Below are positions 9,197 through 17,970 of a DNA stretch of 64,000 nt, in pieces. Position numbers and translations under genes: made by a program. The notes beneath the pieces were generated by a model that worked only from the letters and a program-made list of their open reading frames with translations, did not search any database and was not told where the DNA came from. Position 1 is the first letter of the stretch; each line of letters starts with the position of its first letter. This DNA comes from Dyella silvae. GTDB lineage: Bacteria; Pseudomonadota; Gammaproteobacteria; Xanthomonadales; Rhodanobacteraceae. Location of the stretch: positions 744,001-808,000 of the forward strand of contig NZ_JAPJBQ010000001.1 of NCBI RefSeq assembly GCF_026421305.1. Reading direction: 5' to 3'.

Positions 9197-9864
9197 TGAA
9201 CGCGCCACACGCCTTCCATCCGCTGGCACGCCTGCTGCACTGGACCATGGCCGTGCTGATCCTCGCCATGCTGTTCATCGGTGTCGGCATGGTCACGACC
9301 GTCTCCGGCAAACATCAATGGCTGTTGGCCATTCACAGGCCACTCGGCGCCACCTTGTTTGTATTGGTGCTACTGCGCCTGTGCGTAAGACTGCGCTTCA
9401 AGCCACCCGCCCTGCCCGCTGATATGCCGGCGTTGATGCAGTTCGTCGCGCACGCATCCCACTGGGTACTGTACGGACTGATGCTGGCCATGCCTCTGGT
9501 TGGCTGGGCCATGCTGTCGGCCGGCGGCTATCCGGTCATGCTGGGAAGCGCATGGCACCTGCCGCCTTTGTTGCCGGCCAACGGTGAGGTGTTTGCCTGG
9601 CTGCGCCTGACGCACCGCTATCTTGCTTATCTGCTGTTCCTCACCATTCTGGGGCACATGGGCGCCGCGCTGTATCACGCATTGATTCGCCGCGATGACG
9701 TCTTTCCGAGCATGACGTTTCCATCGCTCGCACATGCTCCGTCGCCGGAGCCAGTCATCACCGCAGACGATGCTTCATCGATTCCTGCCAATGAAGCGGA
9801 AGGGCATATTGTTGAGCCTGCGGCGCCGGCGCCAACGCGCCCACCAGCCGCTCCCGAAGAATGA
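9196..9864 (+). CDS. Cytochrome b561 family membrane protein
   Basis: Di-heme b-type cytochrome of the bacterial b561 (CybB-like) family, about 222 residues, passing quinol electrons across the inner membrane. Four hydrophobic helices are visible: residues 15-35, 45-65, about 90-115 and 140-160. Candidate axial histidines are His14 (HPLARLLHWTM region), His47 (AIHRPLG), His92-95 (AHASHW) and the His pair in LTHRYLAYLLFLTILGHMGAAL. The ATG is preferred over the GTG one codon earlier because AGGAG is eight bases from it. It starts within the catalase stop codon, so the pair is translationally coupled. The C-terminal tail is Pro/Ala-rich and probably disordered. Confidence 0.9.
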   Translation: MNAPHAFHPLARLLHWTMAVLILAMLFIGVGMVTTVSGKHQWLLAIHRPLGATLFVLVLLRLCVRLRFKPPALPADMPALMQFVAHASHWVLYGLMLAMPLVGWAMLSAGGYPVMLGSAWHLPPLLPANGEVFAWLRLTHRYLAYLLFLTILGHMGAALYHALIRRDDVFPSMTFPSLAHAPSPEPVITADDASSIPANEAEGHIVEPAAPAPTRPPAAPEE

Positions 9865-9878
9865 TCTCGCTGACCGGA

Positions 9879-10832
9879 CTATTTCCTGCGCCGGCCTGGT
9901 GACTTCCAACCGATAAGTTTTTTCGCACTCCACTCGGCCTCGCTGAGCTTCGATATGAAGAACTCAGCGAGCGCCGTGACTTTCGCCGGCCGTGTGCGGG
10001 CGGTAGGCGTCACGAAGTACAGGCCTCCCTCGGGCAGACGCCAGTCGGCCAGAATCGGTTCGAGCTGTTTGTCCAGAAAATAAGGCGTTGCGACGAATTC
10101 CGGGAGCTCCGCCACCGCCAATCCCGCGAGCACCGTGGGCAACAACGCTTCCACACTCGTCCCTCGCAAGACACCGGTGGGTGCAACGGTGCATTCCTCG
10201 CCGCCCGGGTGGGTAAAGCGCCAGATATCGCGCTTACTCCGATTGGCGTAACTGACGCACTGATGAGCAGCCAGCTCATGCGGATGCTGCGGACGACCGT
10301 GGCGTGACAGATAGGAGGGAGACGCCACGATGAATCGGCGCACGGGAGCGATGAGTCGCGCAACCAGTGATGAGTCTTCCATGACCGCGATGCGAAGCGC
10401 CGCATCGAAGCCTTCGCCAATCAGGTCCGCATGGGCATCCGTGAGATGAAGGTCGACGGAGATCTCCGGATAGGCCCGAAAGAATTCAGGAAGCAACGGA
10501 GCGACCCAGCGAGTGCCAAAGGAAAGCGGCGCCGCGAGCTTCACCAGGCCGCGCGGCCGGCTTGAGGTTTCGCGCGCAAAATCTTCGGCCTCTTCCGCAT
10601 CGGCACAGATCTTTGTAGCGCGCTCGGCAAGCGCGTGGCCGTAGTCGGTGAGTGCGAGCCGTCGCGACGTCCGGTTGAACAGCCGTCCACCTAATCGCTC
10701 CTCCAGCCGGGTGACGGCTCGGGAAACCGTGGCGACCGAGACGCCCATGGCAGTGGCCGCGGCGGCGAACGATCCCTCCTCCGCGACCTTCGCGAACATC
10801 GCGAGCCCTTCGAAATCTGGCAGCTTCGACAT
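9879..10832 (-). CDS. LysR family transcriptional regulator
   Basis: LysR-type regulator of about 317 residues. The winged helix-turn-helix occupies residues 1-60 (FEGLAMFAKVAEEGSFAAAATAMGVSVATVSRAVTRLEERLGGRLF), followed by the effector-binding domain with two alpha/beta lobes. The ATG after CAGGAT is preferred; an earlier in-frame ATG at 10859 would add nine residues. It is divergent from the DoxX/GST/SnoaL gene set, which it most likely controls along with its own gene from the shared 117-base gap. The sequence resembles the CrgA/DsdC-like branch with a C-terminal Lys/Arg-rich tail. Effector unknown. Confidence 0.9.
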   Translation of the reverse strand: MSKLPDFEGLAMFAKVAEEGSFAAAATAMGVSVATVSRAVTRLEERLGGRLFNRTSRRLALTDYGHALAERATKICADAEEAEDFARETSSRPRGLVKLAAPLSFGTRWVAPLLPEFFRAYPEISVDLHLTDAHADLIGEGFDAALRIAVMEDSSLVARLIAPVRRFIVASPSYLSRHGRPQHPHELAAHQCVSYANRSKRDIWRFTHPGGEECTVAPTGVLRGTSVEALLPTVLAGLAVAELPEFVATPYFLDKQLEPILADWRLPEGGLYFVTPTARTRPAKVTALAEFFISKLSEAEWSAKKLIGWKSPGRRRK

Positions 10833-10949
10833 CGACAATCCTGCAACGATGGTTTGCATTCATTTCTATTTCGAAAACAAGCATGCCGCCATAGATTGGT
10901 CTCCGTCAAACCCCGCCGCCAACGGCGATCAATCACTGAGGATATTCGT

Positions 10950-11387
10950 ATGAGCAACCAGACCTATGCTGCAACCGAGGTCCTCCCCTCGGCCCTCCCC
11001 AGCGCCCTCACCACCATCGTTCCGGCCATTGGCCGCGCGTTGATCAGCACTCTGTTCATCCTTGCCGGGCTTTCAAAGCTCGCCGCCCCGGCCATGACCA
11101 TCGGCTATATCCAGTCGGTCGGGCTGCCGCTGCCATCCATCGGTTTCGGCTTGGCGGTGCTCGTTGAGCTCGTCGGCGGCATCACCCTTTTGCTCGGCTA
11201 CCGCACGCGCATCGTTGCAAGCGTTCTCTTCGTATTTGCGCTCGCAACCGCGGCGCTCTTTCACCACAACTTCGGTGACCAGGACCAGTTCATCCATTTC
11301 TTCAAGAACGTCGCGATGGCTGGAGGTCTTCTGCATGTGGTCGCCTTTGGCGGTGGTCCGCTGAGCCTCGACGGCCGCCGCTCCTGA
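10950..11387 (+). CDS. DoxX family membrane protein
   Basis: DoxX/SURF4-like integral membrane protein of 145 residues with four predicted helices (about residues 28-48, 55-75, 80-100 and 115-135). The motif ILAGLSKLAAP after helix 1 and VELVGGITLLLGYRTRIVAS are typical of the family, whose members are tied to redox or quinone homeostasis, often with unknown partners. The ATG lies after TGAGGA. It leads a co-directed set with a glutathione transferase and a SnoaL-like protein, divergent from LysR, which fits a stress- or electrophile-inducible unit. Confidence 0.87.
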   Translation: MSNQTYAATEVLPSALPSALTTIVPAIGRALISTLFILAGLSKLAAPAMTIGYIQSVGLPLPSIGFGLAVLVELVGGITLLLGYRTRIVASVLFVFALATAALFHHNFGDQDQFIHFFKNVAMAGGLLHVVAFGGGPLSLDGRRS

Positions 11388-11448
11388 CAACCCGACTGGA
11401 GCGACTTCCGTCGCTCCAGTGTTCTCTCCGCCAGTAAAGGGCACCACC

Positions 11449-12075
11449 ATGCTTGAAGTACTTGCCTTTGCCACACCCAACAGCGTCAAAGTCCCCATCG
11501 CACTGGAAGAAATGGGACTCGACTATCGACTCGTTCCGGTCAATCTGCGGCGGGGCGAACAGAAAACTGACGCGTTCAGAGCCTTGAATCCCGGCGCCAA
11601 AGTGCCGGTGCTCATCGACCGCTCCGCACCAGGCGGCGATACAGTGATCAGCGAATCTGCGGCGATCCTGGTCTACCTCGCGGAAAAATCCGGGCAGCTG
11701 CTGCCGAAGCATGGTGCCCATCGCAACAAGGTGTTCGAACAACTGTTCTTTCACGCCTCGGGCCTGAGTCCGGCGTTTTTGCAGGCATTCCTCGTTTCCA
11801 TGCAGCCGTCGCCACCGGCGGAGGCCAGGTCAAACGCGCTATCGGAAGTCGATCGCGTGCTGGGGCTGCTCAATCACAGCCTCGAGCACCATCCGTACGC
11901 TGCCGGCGACACCTACAGCATCGCAGACATCGCTCACTTCGGTTGGGTGTGGCGCCACCAGGCCGTGGGCGCATCGCTCGACAAGTTCCCGCTCGTGACG
12001 CGTTGGTATGACGACATTTCGGCGCGTCCCGCAGTCGTCAAGGCCATCGGAAAGACGCTCGCCCTCGCCGCGTAG
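11449..12075 (+). CDS. Glutathione S-transferase family protein
   Basis: Cytosolic glutathione transferase-like protein of 208 residues. The thioredoxin-like N-domain (MLEVLAFATPNSVKVPIALEEMGLDYRLVPVNL) has the Ser/Asn-Ser position used by theta/beta-like enzymes for glutathione activation, then the cis-Pro GAKVPVL and the ESAAIL gamma-glutamyl-binding motif (SESAAILVYLAEK). The helical C-domain has the N-capping SIADIAHFGW. An in-frame start ten codons upstream is less likely because the family alignment begins at MLEVLAF. It sits 61 bases after DoxX and is probably co-transcribed with it. It resembles the YfcG/YghU disulfide-reductase branch, but the substrate is not known. Confidence 0.88.
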   Translation: MLEVLAFATPNSVKVPIALEEMGLDYRLVPVNLRRGEQKTDAFRALNPGAKVPVLIDRSAPGGDTVISESAAILVYLAEKSGQLLPKHGAHRNKVFEQLFFHASGLSPAFLQAFLVSMQPSPPAEARSNALSEVDRVLGLLNHSLEHHPYAAGDTYSIADIAHFGWVWRHQAVGASLDKFPLVTRWYDDISARPAVVKAIGKTLALAA

Positions 12076-12130
12076 CAGCACCCCACAACGTCCTACCCCA
12101 CCGATATCACGTCCATCCAGGAGACATACC

Positions 12131-12496
12131 GTGACCAACCGTATCCATGAACTGCTCTATCGCAATCTGCAGGAAGTCTTTGGCGAAGGCGATGCCGCGC
12201 GCCGCCGGGCTGCCATCGACGAGCTCTATACCGAAGACTGCGCACTCTACGTACCCAATGGCATTTTTGTCGGGCGGGATGCCCTGGACAAATTTGCAGG
12301 CGATCTTCGCGCGACGCATCCTCACTTTGCCTATACACCCCATGGCGAACCTCAGGCCCTGCACAATGCCGGCCGCCTCGGCTGGGGCTCGGGTCCGCGC
12401 GGTGCGGCACCTGACTATACGGGGCTGGATGTGATCATTGTCCGGGACGGAAAGATCGCGGCGCTTTACGTGTTCCTCGACGCCATGCCGTCATGA
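12131..12496 (+). CDS. SnoaL-like/NTF2-fold protein
   Basis: A 121-residue protein of the NTF2-like superfamily (SnoaL-like). The GTG start follows CAGGAG by eight bases. The helix-helix opening (IHELLYRNLQEVFGEGDAARRRAAIDELYTEDCALYVPNG), the FVGRDALDKFAGDLRATHPHF segment and the final strands (DVIIVRDGKIAALYVFLD) follow the standard fold. Such proteins act as isomerases, cyclases or hydratases, or simply bind small molecules; here nothing decides. It is the last gene in the DoxX/GST set, 55 bases after the transferase. Confidence 0.82.
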   Translation: MTNRIHELLYRNLQEVFGEGDAARRRAAIDELYTEDCALYVPNGIFVGRDALDKFAGDLRATHPHFAYTPHGEPQALHNAGRLGWGSGPRGAAPDYTGLDVIIVRDGKIAALYVFLDAMPS

Positions 12497-12523
12497 CATC
12501 CCGTTGAGATAGCGCGCGCCCAT

Positions 12524-14038
12524 CTAACTTCCGAACTCTTTGAGACGTTCATCCGGTAGTGTCACCGGCTCAAGCAGGCCAAGCTGTGCGGCTTTCAATG
12601 TCGCGGCGGCGCGGGTGGTGCACTCCAGTTTGCGAAACACACTCTCGACATGCGTGCGAACCGTACTCGCGCTTATCGACAGCTTGAGCGCGACCGCTTT
12701 ATTGCTTGCGCCAAGACTTATGTAGCGAAGCACTTCCCTTTCACGATCGGTGAGTATGGAGGGGGCTGAGAACGTTGCCGGTTTAGCCATCAATCCTTGT
12801 TGTTCCTCAGGAAGCAGTGCCCGCACGACGCTCTTTTCAAAGCGCCCGTTGTTTGCTTCGGCCAAAAGCAGTTCGCCCGCCTGACGCGATGTGAAAGCAT
12901 CGCGCCATGGGCGTGGTCCGCGAAGCGCGGCCATCGCAACAGCCGCCGCCAGAATGCGGCCTTCCAGCGGGATGTCAGGCGCCGTCAATCCACGGAAGTA
13001 ACCGGAGCCATCCAGCCGCTCGTAGGCGAACGACGCAAGCCGAACTTCATCTTCCAGCGACCGAAGCAACTTTCCCGCGCGCGATGTCCAGTAAGGCACG
13101 AGGCGCACACGCTCCCACGCGGACTCGGAAAGTTTCGCGGGGGTATCCCAGATCATGTTCGGCACGGCCGTCCGCCCGATGCCATGAATCAGCCCGGCGC
13201 CATAGAGCCGCTGCTGCATACGTTCGTTCAGACCCAGCCGCCGTGCGGCATCCCGCGCGAGGGTTGCCGCAAGCCGTGAATGCCCAGTCAGCCACGGCAA
13301 CTTAAGGTCGACCACATCCGCCAGAACCTCCAGCGGCGCCCTCGTTGCCGGCAATGAATGCGCAAAGAACTGTGCTTCTTCATGCGCCCCATCGGCTTCC
13401 AGCTCCATAAGCCACTCTCGCGCATGCGCCATCGCAGCCTCCGCCACGTGGTGCGGATACTGGCGGCCCGCTCGCTGACCGATCAGATAGCAGGCCTGCT
13501 GCAGACCATAAATGCGATGGAAGATCTCCAGATCACCTGCAGCCGCCGCGAGATAAACGGCAGGCGGAACCGCGTCACCTGCCAGTCCGTCAGGCGCTCC
13601 GTGGCCATCAAAACTTTCAAACAGATGCCTCAGCGCGAATTGTGTGGACTCGCTGAGGCCGAGTAGACCCGCAATATCCCCGGCCACTTCACAATGAATT
13701 TTGGACAGTGCAAAAAATGCGGCGACGTTCTCCTGGGTGCTTTGGCGAAAACCGCTCCCGGATGACGGTAAGGCGAGCAGCGACTCGCGCTGCGCCACAT
13801 CGTCGCCAAACAACTGAGCAAACTCGTGCGCATTCGCGGTGCAGCCCGACCAGCGGAGCAAGGCCACGATCGATGCTTCCGCGCAGAGCTCGTCACTGCC
13901 TCCAGTGACCCGGGCGAGTCGTCGGGCCAGGCAACTTGCGCGCCACGAATGATCGGTCGGCTGACCCATGGCCAGATCGCCGACGAAAGCAATCGTCCGG
14001 ATGGCTTCCAGTACTGATACAGCACACGTGTCGCTCAT
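12524..14038 (-). CDS. Degenerate HD-GYP domain fused to LuxR-type HTH regulator
   Basis: A 504-residue regulator. Two HD-GYP-like halves are visible: residues about 25-155 (ending FESFDGHGAPDGLAG) and about 240-385 (AGLIHGIGRTAVPNMIW and YERLDGSGYFRGL). In the second, the canonical HD is His285-Gly286 and GYP is GYF, so metal-dependent phosphodiesterase activity is doubtful. A LuxR helix-turn-helix ends the protein (residues 428-485, LTDREREVLRYISLGASNKA). HD-GYP proteins normally hydrolyse cyclic di-GMP; the family with a LuxR tail is recognised, but its ligand is not. It is convergent with the SnoaL gene and stands alone. Confidence 0.85.
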   Translation of the reverse strand: MSDTCAVSVLEAIRTIAFVGDLAMGQPTDHSWRASCLARRLARVTGGSDELCAEASIVALLRWSGCTANAHEFAQLFGDDVAQRESLLALPSSGSGFRQSTQENVAAFFALSKIHCEVAGDIAGLLGLSESTQFALRHLFESFDGHGAPDGLAGDAVPPAVYLAAAAGDLEIFHRIYGLQQACYLIGQRAGRQYPHHVAEAAMAHAREWLMELEADGAHEEAQFFAHSLPATRAPLEVLADVVDLKLPWLTGHSRLAATLARDAARRLGLNERMQQRLYGAGLIHGIGRTAVPNMIWDTPAKLSESAWERVRLVPYWTSRAGKLLRSLEDEVRLASFAYERLDGSGYFRGLTAPDIPLEGRILAAAVAMAALRGPRPWRDAFTSRQAGELLLAEANNGRFEKSVVRALLPEEQQGLMAKPATFSAPSILTDREREVLRYISLGASNKAVALKLSISASTVRTHVESVFRKLECTTRAAATLKAAQLGLLEPVTLPDERLKEFGS

Positions 14039-14450
14039 TCAGCAGGTTATAGCCCCGTTGGGTGTGTCAGAAAAGTCTACGGGGGTCTTGCGCCGTGCCG
14101 GCATCGGATATTTGACCGATGCCAGTCCAGGCCTGGGCCTAGCAAGCTTGTCCCCAACGCGGGACCCGATGGCGATGCAAAGCCACCACCTCGCACAGAC
14201 CTCCAACGCCCTACCCGGCGCCATGGTGTTCATGGCCACCGAACGTTGTCCCCTTTCAACAAAAAGGCAGTCCCTTTCAGGCAAGACCCGATAACCGGCA
14301 GGGAAAACACTAGCGTCGCGGGGGCGTAAGCCACACCAGGCACCACTTGCCGCGTCGCAGGAATACCGGGCACCTCAAATGGGCCACGTGCGGACAGCGC
14401 AGCAGCGCCGTTGGCCGTACACACCATGTCGCGCTGCAGGAGTTTCGTTT
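14039..14450. other. Gene-poor intergenic interval
   Basis: About 410 bases between the divergent HD-GYP/LuxR regulator and the secreted alpha/beta hydrolase. I see no convincing gene, RNA or strong palindrome. It presumably holds the two opposing promoters; a CAGGAG ribosome site precedes the hydrolase start. Confidence 0.5.
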
Positions 14451-15245
14451 ATGAATCTCGGTAAATACCTGGCGGGTGCCGTCGTTGGCGGCGCAATGCT
14501 CATGGGTGGTGCGTCGGCTTTGGCGGCCGATGCCAAGCCTGCCGTTGTACTCGTCCATGGTGGCTTCGTCGACGGCTCGGGCTGGGAGGGGGTGTACAAC
14601 ATCCTCAAGCACGACGGCTATGACGTGACGATTGTGCAGAACCCGACCACCTCATTGTCGGATGACGTCGCGTTCACCAAGCGCGCGCTTGAGAAGCAGA
14701 ACGGCCCCGTCGTTCTGGTCGGCCACTCTTACGGTGGCGCGGTTATTACGGAGTCCGGCAACGCGCCCAACGTCAAGGCGCTGGTCTACATCACCGCGTT
14801 CGCTCCGGACGCTGGCGAGTCGGTGCAATCGCTTATCAAGGACCCGCCGCCGGGCGCGCCTGTGCCGCCGATCCTGCCGCCGCAAGACGGATTCCTGCTG
14901 CTGGACAGCAACAAGTTTGCCGCGTCGTTCGCTGCCGACGTGCCGCCGCAGAAGGCCGCGTTTATGGCGAACTCGCAGGTTCCGTGGGGCGTGAGCGCGC
15001 TGGCAGGCGCCATTACGCAGCCGGCGTGGAAGAGCAAGCCGAGCTGGTATCTGGTGGTCACCGATGACCACATGATCCCGGTGGCCGCACAGCGCTCGAT
15101 GGCGAAGCGAGCCAATGCAACGGTCAAGGAGACCAAGGGCAGTCACGCCATTTACGTGTCCAACCCCAAGGTGGTCGCGGCACTGATCGAGGATGCGGCG
15201 AAGAAGGTCGGGAGCCAGCCGGCGGTCGCCATGCAATCGCGCTGA
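14451..15245 (+). CDS. Secreted alpha/beta hydrolase
   Basis: Exported serine hydrolase of 264 residues. A Sec signal peptide (MNLGKYLAGAVVGGAMLMGGASALAADA) with a likely cut after ALA precedes a compact alpha/beta-hydrolase domain starting PAVVLVHGGFVDGSGWEGV. The nucleophile elbow is GHSYGGA; the acid probably lies in VVTDDHMIP and the His is in KGSHAIYVSNP. The protein resembles the EstC/salicylate-esterase-like plant-type family that lacks a large cap. CAGGAG precedes the ATG. A strong intrinsic terminator follows. Substrate unknown. Confidence 0.88.
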   Translation: MNLGKYLAGAVVGGAMLMGGASALAADAKPAVVLVHGGFVDGSGWEGVYNILKHDGYDVTIVQNPTTSLSDDVAFTKRALEKQNGPVVLVGHSYGGAVITESGNAPNVKALVYITAFAPDAGESVQSLIKDPPPGAPVPPILPPQDGFLLLDSNKFAASFAADVPPQKAAFMANSQVPWGVSALAGAITQPAWKSKPSWYLVVTDDHMIPVAAQRSMAKRANATVKETKGSHAIYVSNPKVVAALIEDAAKKVGSQPAVAMQSR

Positions 15246-15261
15246 GTATCGGCCGTTGTTG

Positions 15262-15290
15262 AAGAAGGCCCCATAAGGGGCCTTCTTTTT
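15262..15290 (+). terminator. Intrinsic terminator after secreted hydrolase
   Basis: An 11-bp perfect stem (AAGAAGGCCCC with GGGGCCTTCTT), a four-base loop and a run of T. It begins 17 bases after the stop codon. Confidence 0.93.
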
Positions 15291-15352
15291 GCCATATCGG
15301 TGATCTCAAAGGGCGCGTTACCGACTCGCTGCATCAGGCGCCGTGCTCAGCA

Positions 15353-16276
15353 CTAGAAAAGCACGCCATGCTTGGCTTGCAAGGGCTCCGGCAGGTCGGT
15401 ATCGCCGAGCAGGCTGCAGAGATTGATTTCAATCCCCCGGCTTATCGCATCCAGCGGCAGATCATTGGGCAGCAGATCGAATGGATCTTCGATCTGCGCA
15501 CCAATGGCGTCCAGACCAAAAAACGTATACGCCAATATGCCGACAGCAACGGGTGTCAGCCAACCCAATGTTCCGAACAGGCAAAACGGCAAGATGAAGC
15601 AGTAGACGTGTACCGTGCGATGCAGCAGCAAGATGTAAGCGAACGGGATCGGCGTGTTCTTGATCCGTTCGCAGCCGCCAAGCACGTGGGACAGCTGATT
15701 GATCTCGCGATCCATCGAGGCAAGCAACATGCTGTCGGTTCCGGCCTCACGCGCGCTTCGCGCATACGCATCGCCAATGGCACCCAGAATGGTGTTCGGA
15801 CGGTTTGGCGATGCCATGGCAGCGGCACACACCGCGGGCGGCAACCATTTCTGCAGATCCATGTCGGCGTTCGTATCGCGCAGATGGTGCCGCAAGGCAT
15901 GCGTAAAGCCGATCAGGTGGCGCACCAGCTCGCGCTGCTGAGCCGCCGCCAATCCGGGCATGAACGCCAGGGCCTGACGTGTGAGGTTGCGGGTCGAGAT
16001 CACCAGATCACCCCACAGGGTGCGCCCTTCCCACCAACGCTGATACGCCACCGTATTTCGAAAGCCGAGAAAAATGGCCAGCGTCAACCCGAGCAAGGTG
16101 AGAAAAGCCGCATTCAGCGAGAACTGGAGACTCACGCCTCGCTGCTCTGCAATCACCACCGCCAGCGACAGCAGCATGGTGTACAGCACGCGCGGCCAGA
16201 TGACCGGAATGATCGAACCCTTGAGCGCAAACAGCAGGGTGAACACGGAGTGGGCATTGTGGGGGCGTACGATCAT
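15353..16276 (-). CDS. Bestrophin-family membrane protein (UPF0187/YneE-like)
   Basis: Bacterial bestrophin-like channel protein of 307 residues, a pentameric inner-membrane ion channel family; bacterial members conduct cations. The start at MIVRPHNAH fits the family N-terminus; an upstream in-frame extension is poor in features. Conserved-looking stretches include LTLAIFLGFRNTVAYQRWWEGRTLWG (helix 2 and cytoplasmic loop), TRQALAF, the HRTVHVYCFILPFCLFG helix and the acidic cluster IEDPFDLLPNDLPLD near the C-terminus, which follows the family's calcium-clasp region. It is convergent with the secreted hydrolase. Confidence 0.9.
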   Translation of the reverse strand: MIVRPHNAHSVFTLLFALKGSIIPVIWPRVLYTMLLSLAVVIAEQRGVSLQFSLNAAFLTLLGLTLAIFLGFRNTVAYQRWWEGRTLWGDLVISTRNLTRQALAFMPGLAAAQQRELVRHLIGFTHALRHHLRDTNADMDLQKWLPPAVCAAAMASPNRPNTILGAIGDAYARSAREAGTDSMLLASMDREINQLSHVLGGCERIKNTPIPFAYILLLHRTVHVYCFILPFCLFGTLGWLTPVAVGILAYTFFGLDAIGAQIEDPFDLLPNDLPLDAISRGIEINLCSLLGDTDLPEPLQAKHGVLF

Positions 16277-16434
16277 GGCGTGGCACTTATCATCGGAACT
16301 GACGGGCGTAGCTTGCGACTCGCACCACCCGCCAGAGGCGGCATGGCGTTCCCTGGGAGGGTGGCGCATTCACGTTCTTCCGCGGTGCGCCGCGGTACGT
16401 TGGTCGCGCAGCCACTCTCGCGGAAAATCATCTT

Positions 16435-16662
16435 ATGAACGCGAACACCATGCATCTCGGACAGGGTGACATCGAGCCCCTCATTCTACGGGCACTGGTA
16501 CGCAAGCTGATCGCCAAGAACGTACTTTCACCCGACGACCTCAAAAGCCTGCTGCTCGACGCGGCCAGACACTCCGATCTGGTGGTGGGCAACAACCTGA
16601 CCGAGCAGGAAGCGCTTCACATCGTCGAAGGCGATCTGCTGCCCACCTTCCTCAGCCCTTGA
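16435..16662 (+). CDS. Small hypothetical protein
   Basis: A 75-residue acidic, helical protein of unknown function with no membrane segment or Cys. The pattern IEPLILRALVRKLIAKNVLSPDDLKSLLLDAA suggests two or three amphipathic helices. It is divergent from the bestrophin gene and convergent with the cytochrome c gene, with only nine bases between stops. I do not recognise it as a named family. Confidence 0.65.
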   Translation: MNANTMHLGQGDIEPLILRALVRKLIAKNVLSPDDLKSLLLDAARHSDLVVGNNLTEQEALHIVEGDLLPTFLSP

Positions 16663-16671
16663 TCCACCGCG

Positions 16672-17970
16672 CTACCGCCGCGCTGCCACATCCGCCGCGC
16701 TCAGCGCACCCTGCTGTCCGCCAAAGTGTTTGACGATGTAATTGGAGAGCGCGGCGATTTCCGCATCGGAATACGCCTGGCCGAACGACGGCATGGAGAC
16801 CGGTTGGTGCCCCACATTCAACTGCGAGCCATGCAGGATGATCTGCGTGAGATTGGTGGCATGTGGATCACTCACCGCCCGCGTACCCATCAAGGCCGCA
16901 TAGTCGGTCTGACGTCCCTGCCCGTTGTCGAGATGACAACTCGCGCACGCGCCGACAAACAGCTCCTCGCCAAGACCTGCTTCGGTACCGCTCGCCGCCA
17001 CCGTGTTGCCGGGCTGACCCGATGATACGGGCGCACCGATGGGCTGCGGTTTGACATCGCGAAGATAGGTGACCAGCGCCGAGATATCGGAGGGTGTCAG
17101 ATACTGAAGACTGTGTTCCACCACTTCGCCCATCGGCCCGGAAGCCGTGCCGCGTCCTGCAACATGCCCTTTGGACAGATAATCAGCAAGCTCCTGATCA
17201 CTCCACCCGCCAATGCCATGCGTCTTGTCGGACGTGATGTTGTAGGCCCGCCAGCCTTGCAGCTCCTCGCCAGCCAGCGCTTCGCCGTCTTTCATGGCAA
17301 ACGCCGCATTTCTCGGCGTATGGCACTCGCTGCAATGCCCCAGGGCGGTTGCCAGATACGCGCCGCGATTCCACGCCTCAGACTTGCCATGCTCGGGCTG
17401 GAAACGCTCCTTTTTGAGAAACATCACGTTCCACAGGCTGAGCGCCCAGCGTTGGTTGTACGGAAACGAAAGGTCATTCGCACGTGCCGGCGATTGCACC
17501 ACCGGCAGGCTGAAGAGATACGCCTTGATCGCCAGAATGTCGTCGCGGCTCAGCGCCGTGTAGGACGTATACGGGAACGCCGGATACAACAGATGGCCTT
17601 CCTTATCGACGCCGGCATGCATGGCGCGAACAAAATCCTCGTCGCTCCAGTCACCAATGCCGGTCGCCTTGTCCGCCGTGATATTGGGCGAATAGAGCGT
17701 GCCAAAGGGCAGCTTGAACGCTACACCGCCCGCAAAGTCCGCCCCTCCGGGCACCGTATGGCACGCCGCGCAATCGGCGGCGCGCGCGAGGTATTCGCCG
17801 CGGGCAAGCACTTCCTTGACAGCGAGATCCGGCGGTGTGCCGGTGCCTTGCGTCTGAGCCGTGCGCTCGTCGCCGGTATGGCTCGCCGTCATGAATGCAT
17901 AGCCGCCGAAGATGATCGCCGCCAACACGACGATGCCGACCACCCGGCCAAGCGCGCGCCCGATCTTCAT
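16672..17970 (-). CDS. Membrane-anchored triheme cytochrome c subunit
   Basis: Periplasmic cytochrome c of 432 residues, anchored by an N-terminal helix (residues 8-28). Three CxxCH heme sites are visible: CAACH, CSECH and CASCH, each with a downstream Met candidate, the layout of alcohol-dehydrogenase cytochrome subunits. It overlaps the upstream Moco-subunit gene by ATGA and is the electron exit of that oxidoreductase, passing electrons from the iron-sulfur subunit to the respiratory chain. The last domain is a typical small class I cytochrome ending in IVKHFGG. Confidence 0.93.
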   Translation of the reverse strand: MKIGRALGRVVGIVVLAAIIFGGYAFMTASHTGDERTAQTQGTGTPPDLAVKEVLARGEYLARAADCAACHTVPGGADFAGGVAFKLPFGTLYSPNITADKATGIGDWSDEDFVRAMHAGVDKEGHLLYPAFPYTSYTALSRDDILAIKAYLFSLPVVQSPARANDLSFPYNQRWALSLWNVMFLKKERFQPEHGKSEAWNRGAYLATALGHCSECHTPRNAAFAMKDGEALAGEELQGWRAYNITSDKTHGIGGWSDQELADYLSKGHVAGRGTASGPMGEVVEHSLQYLTPSDISALVTYLRDVKPQPIGAPVSSGQPGNTVAASGTEAGLGEELFVGACASCHLDNGQGRQTDYAALMGTRAVSDPHATNLTQIILHGSQLNVGHQPVSMPSFGQAYSDAEIAALSNYIVKHFGGQQGALSAADVAARR

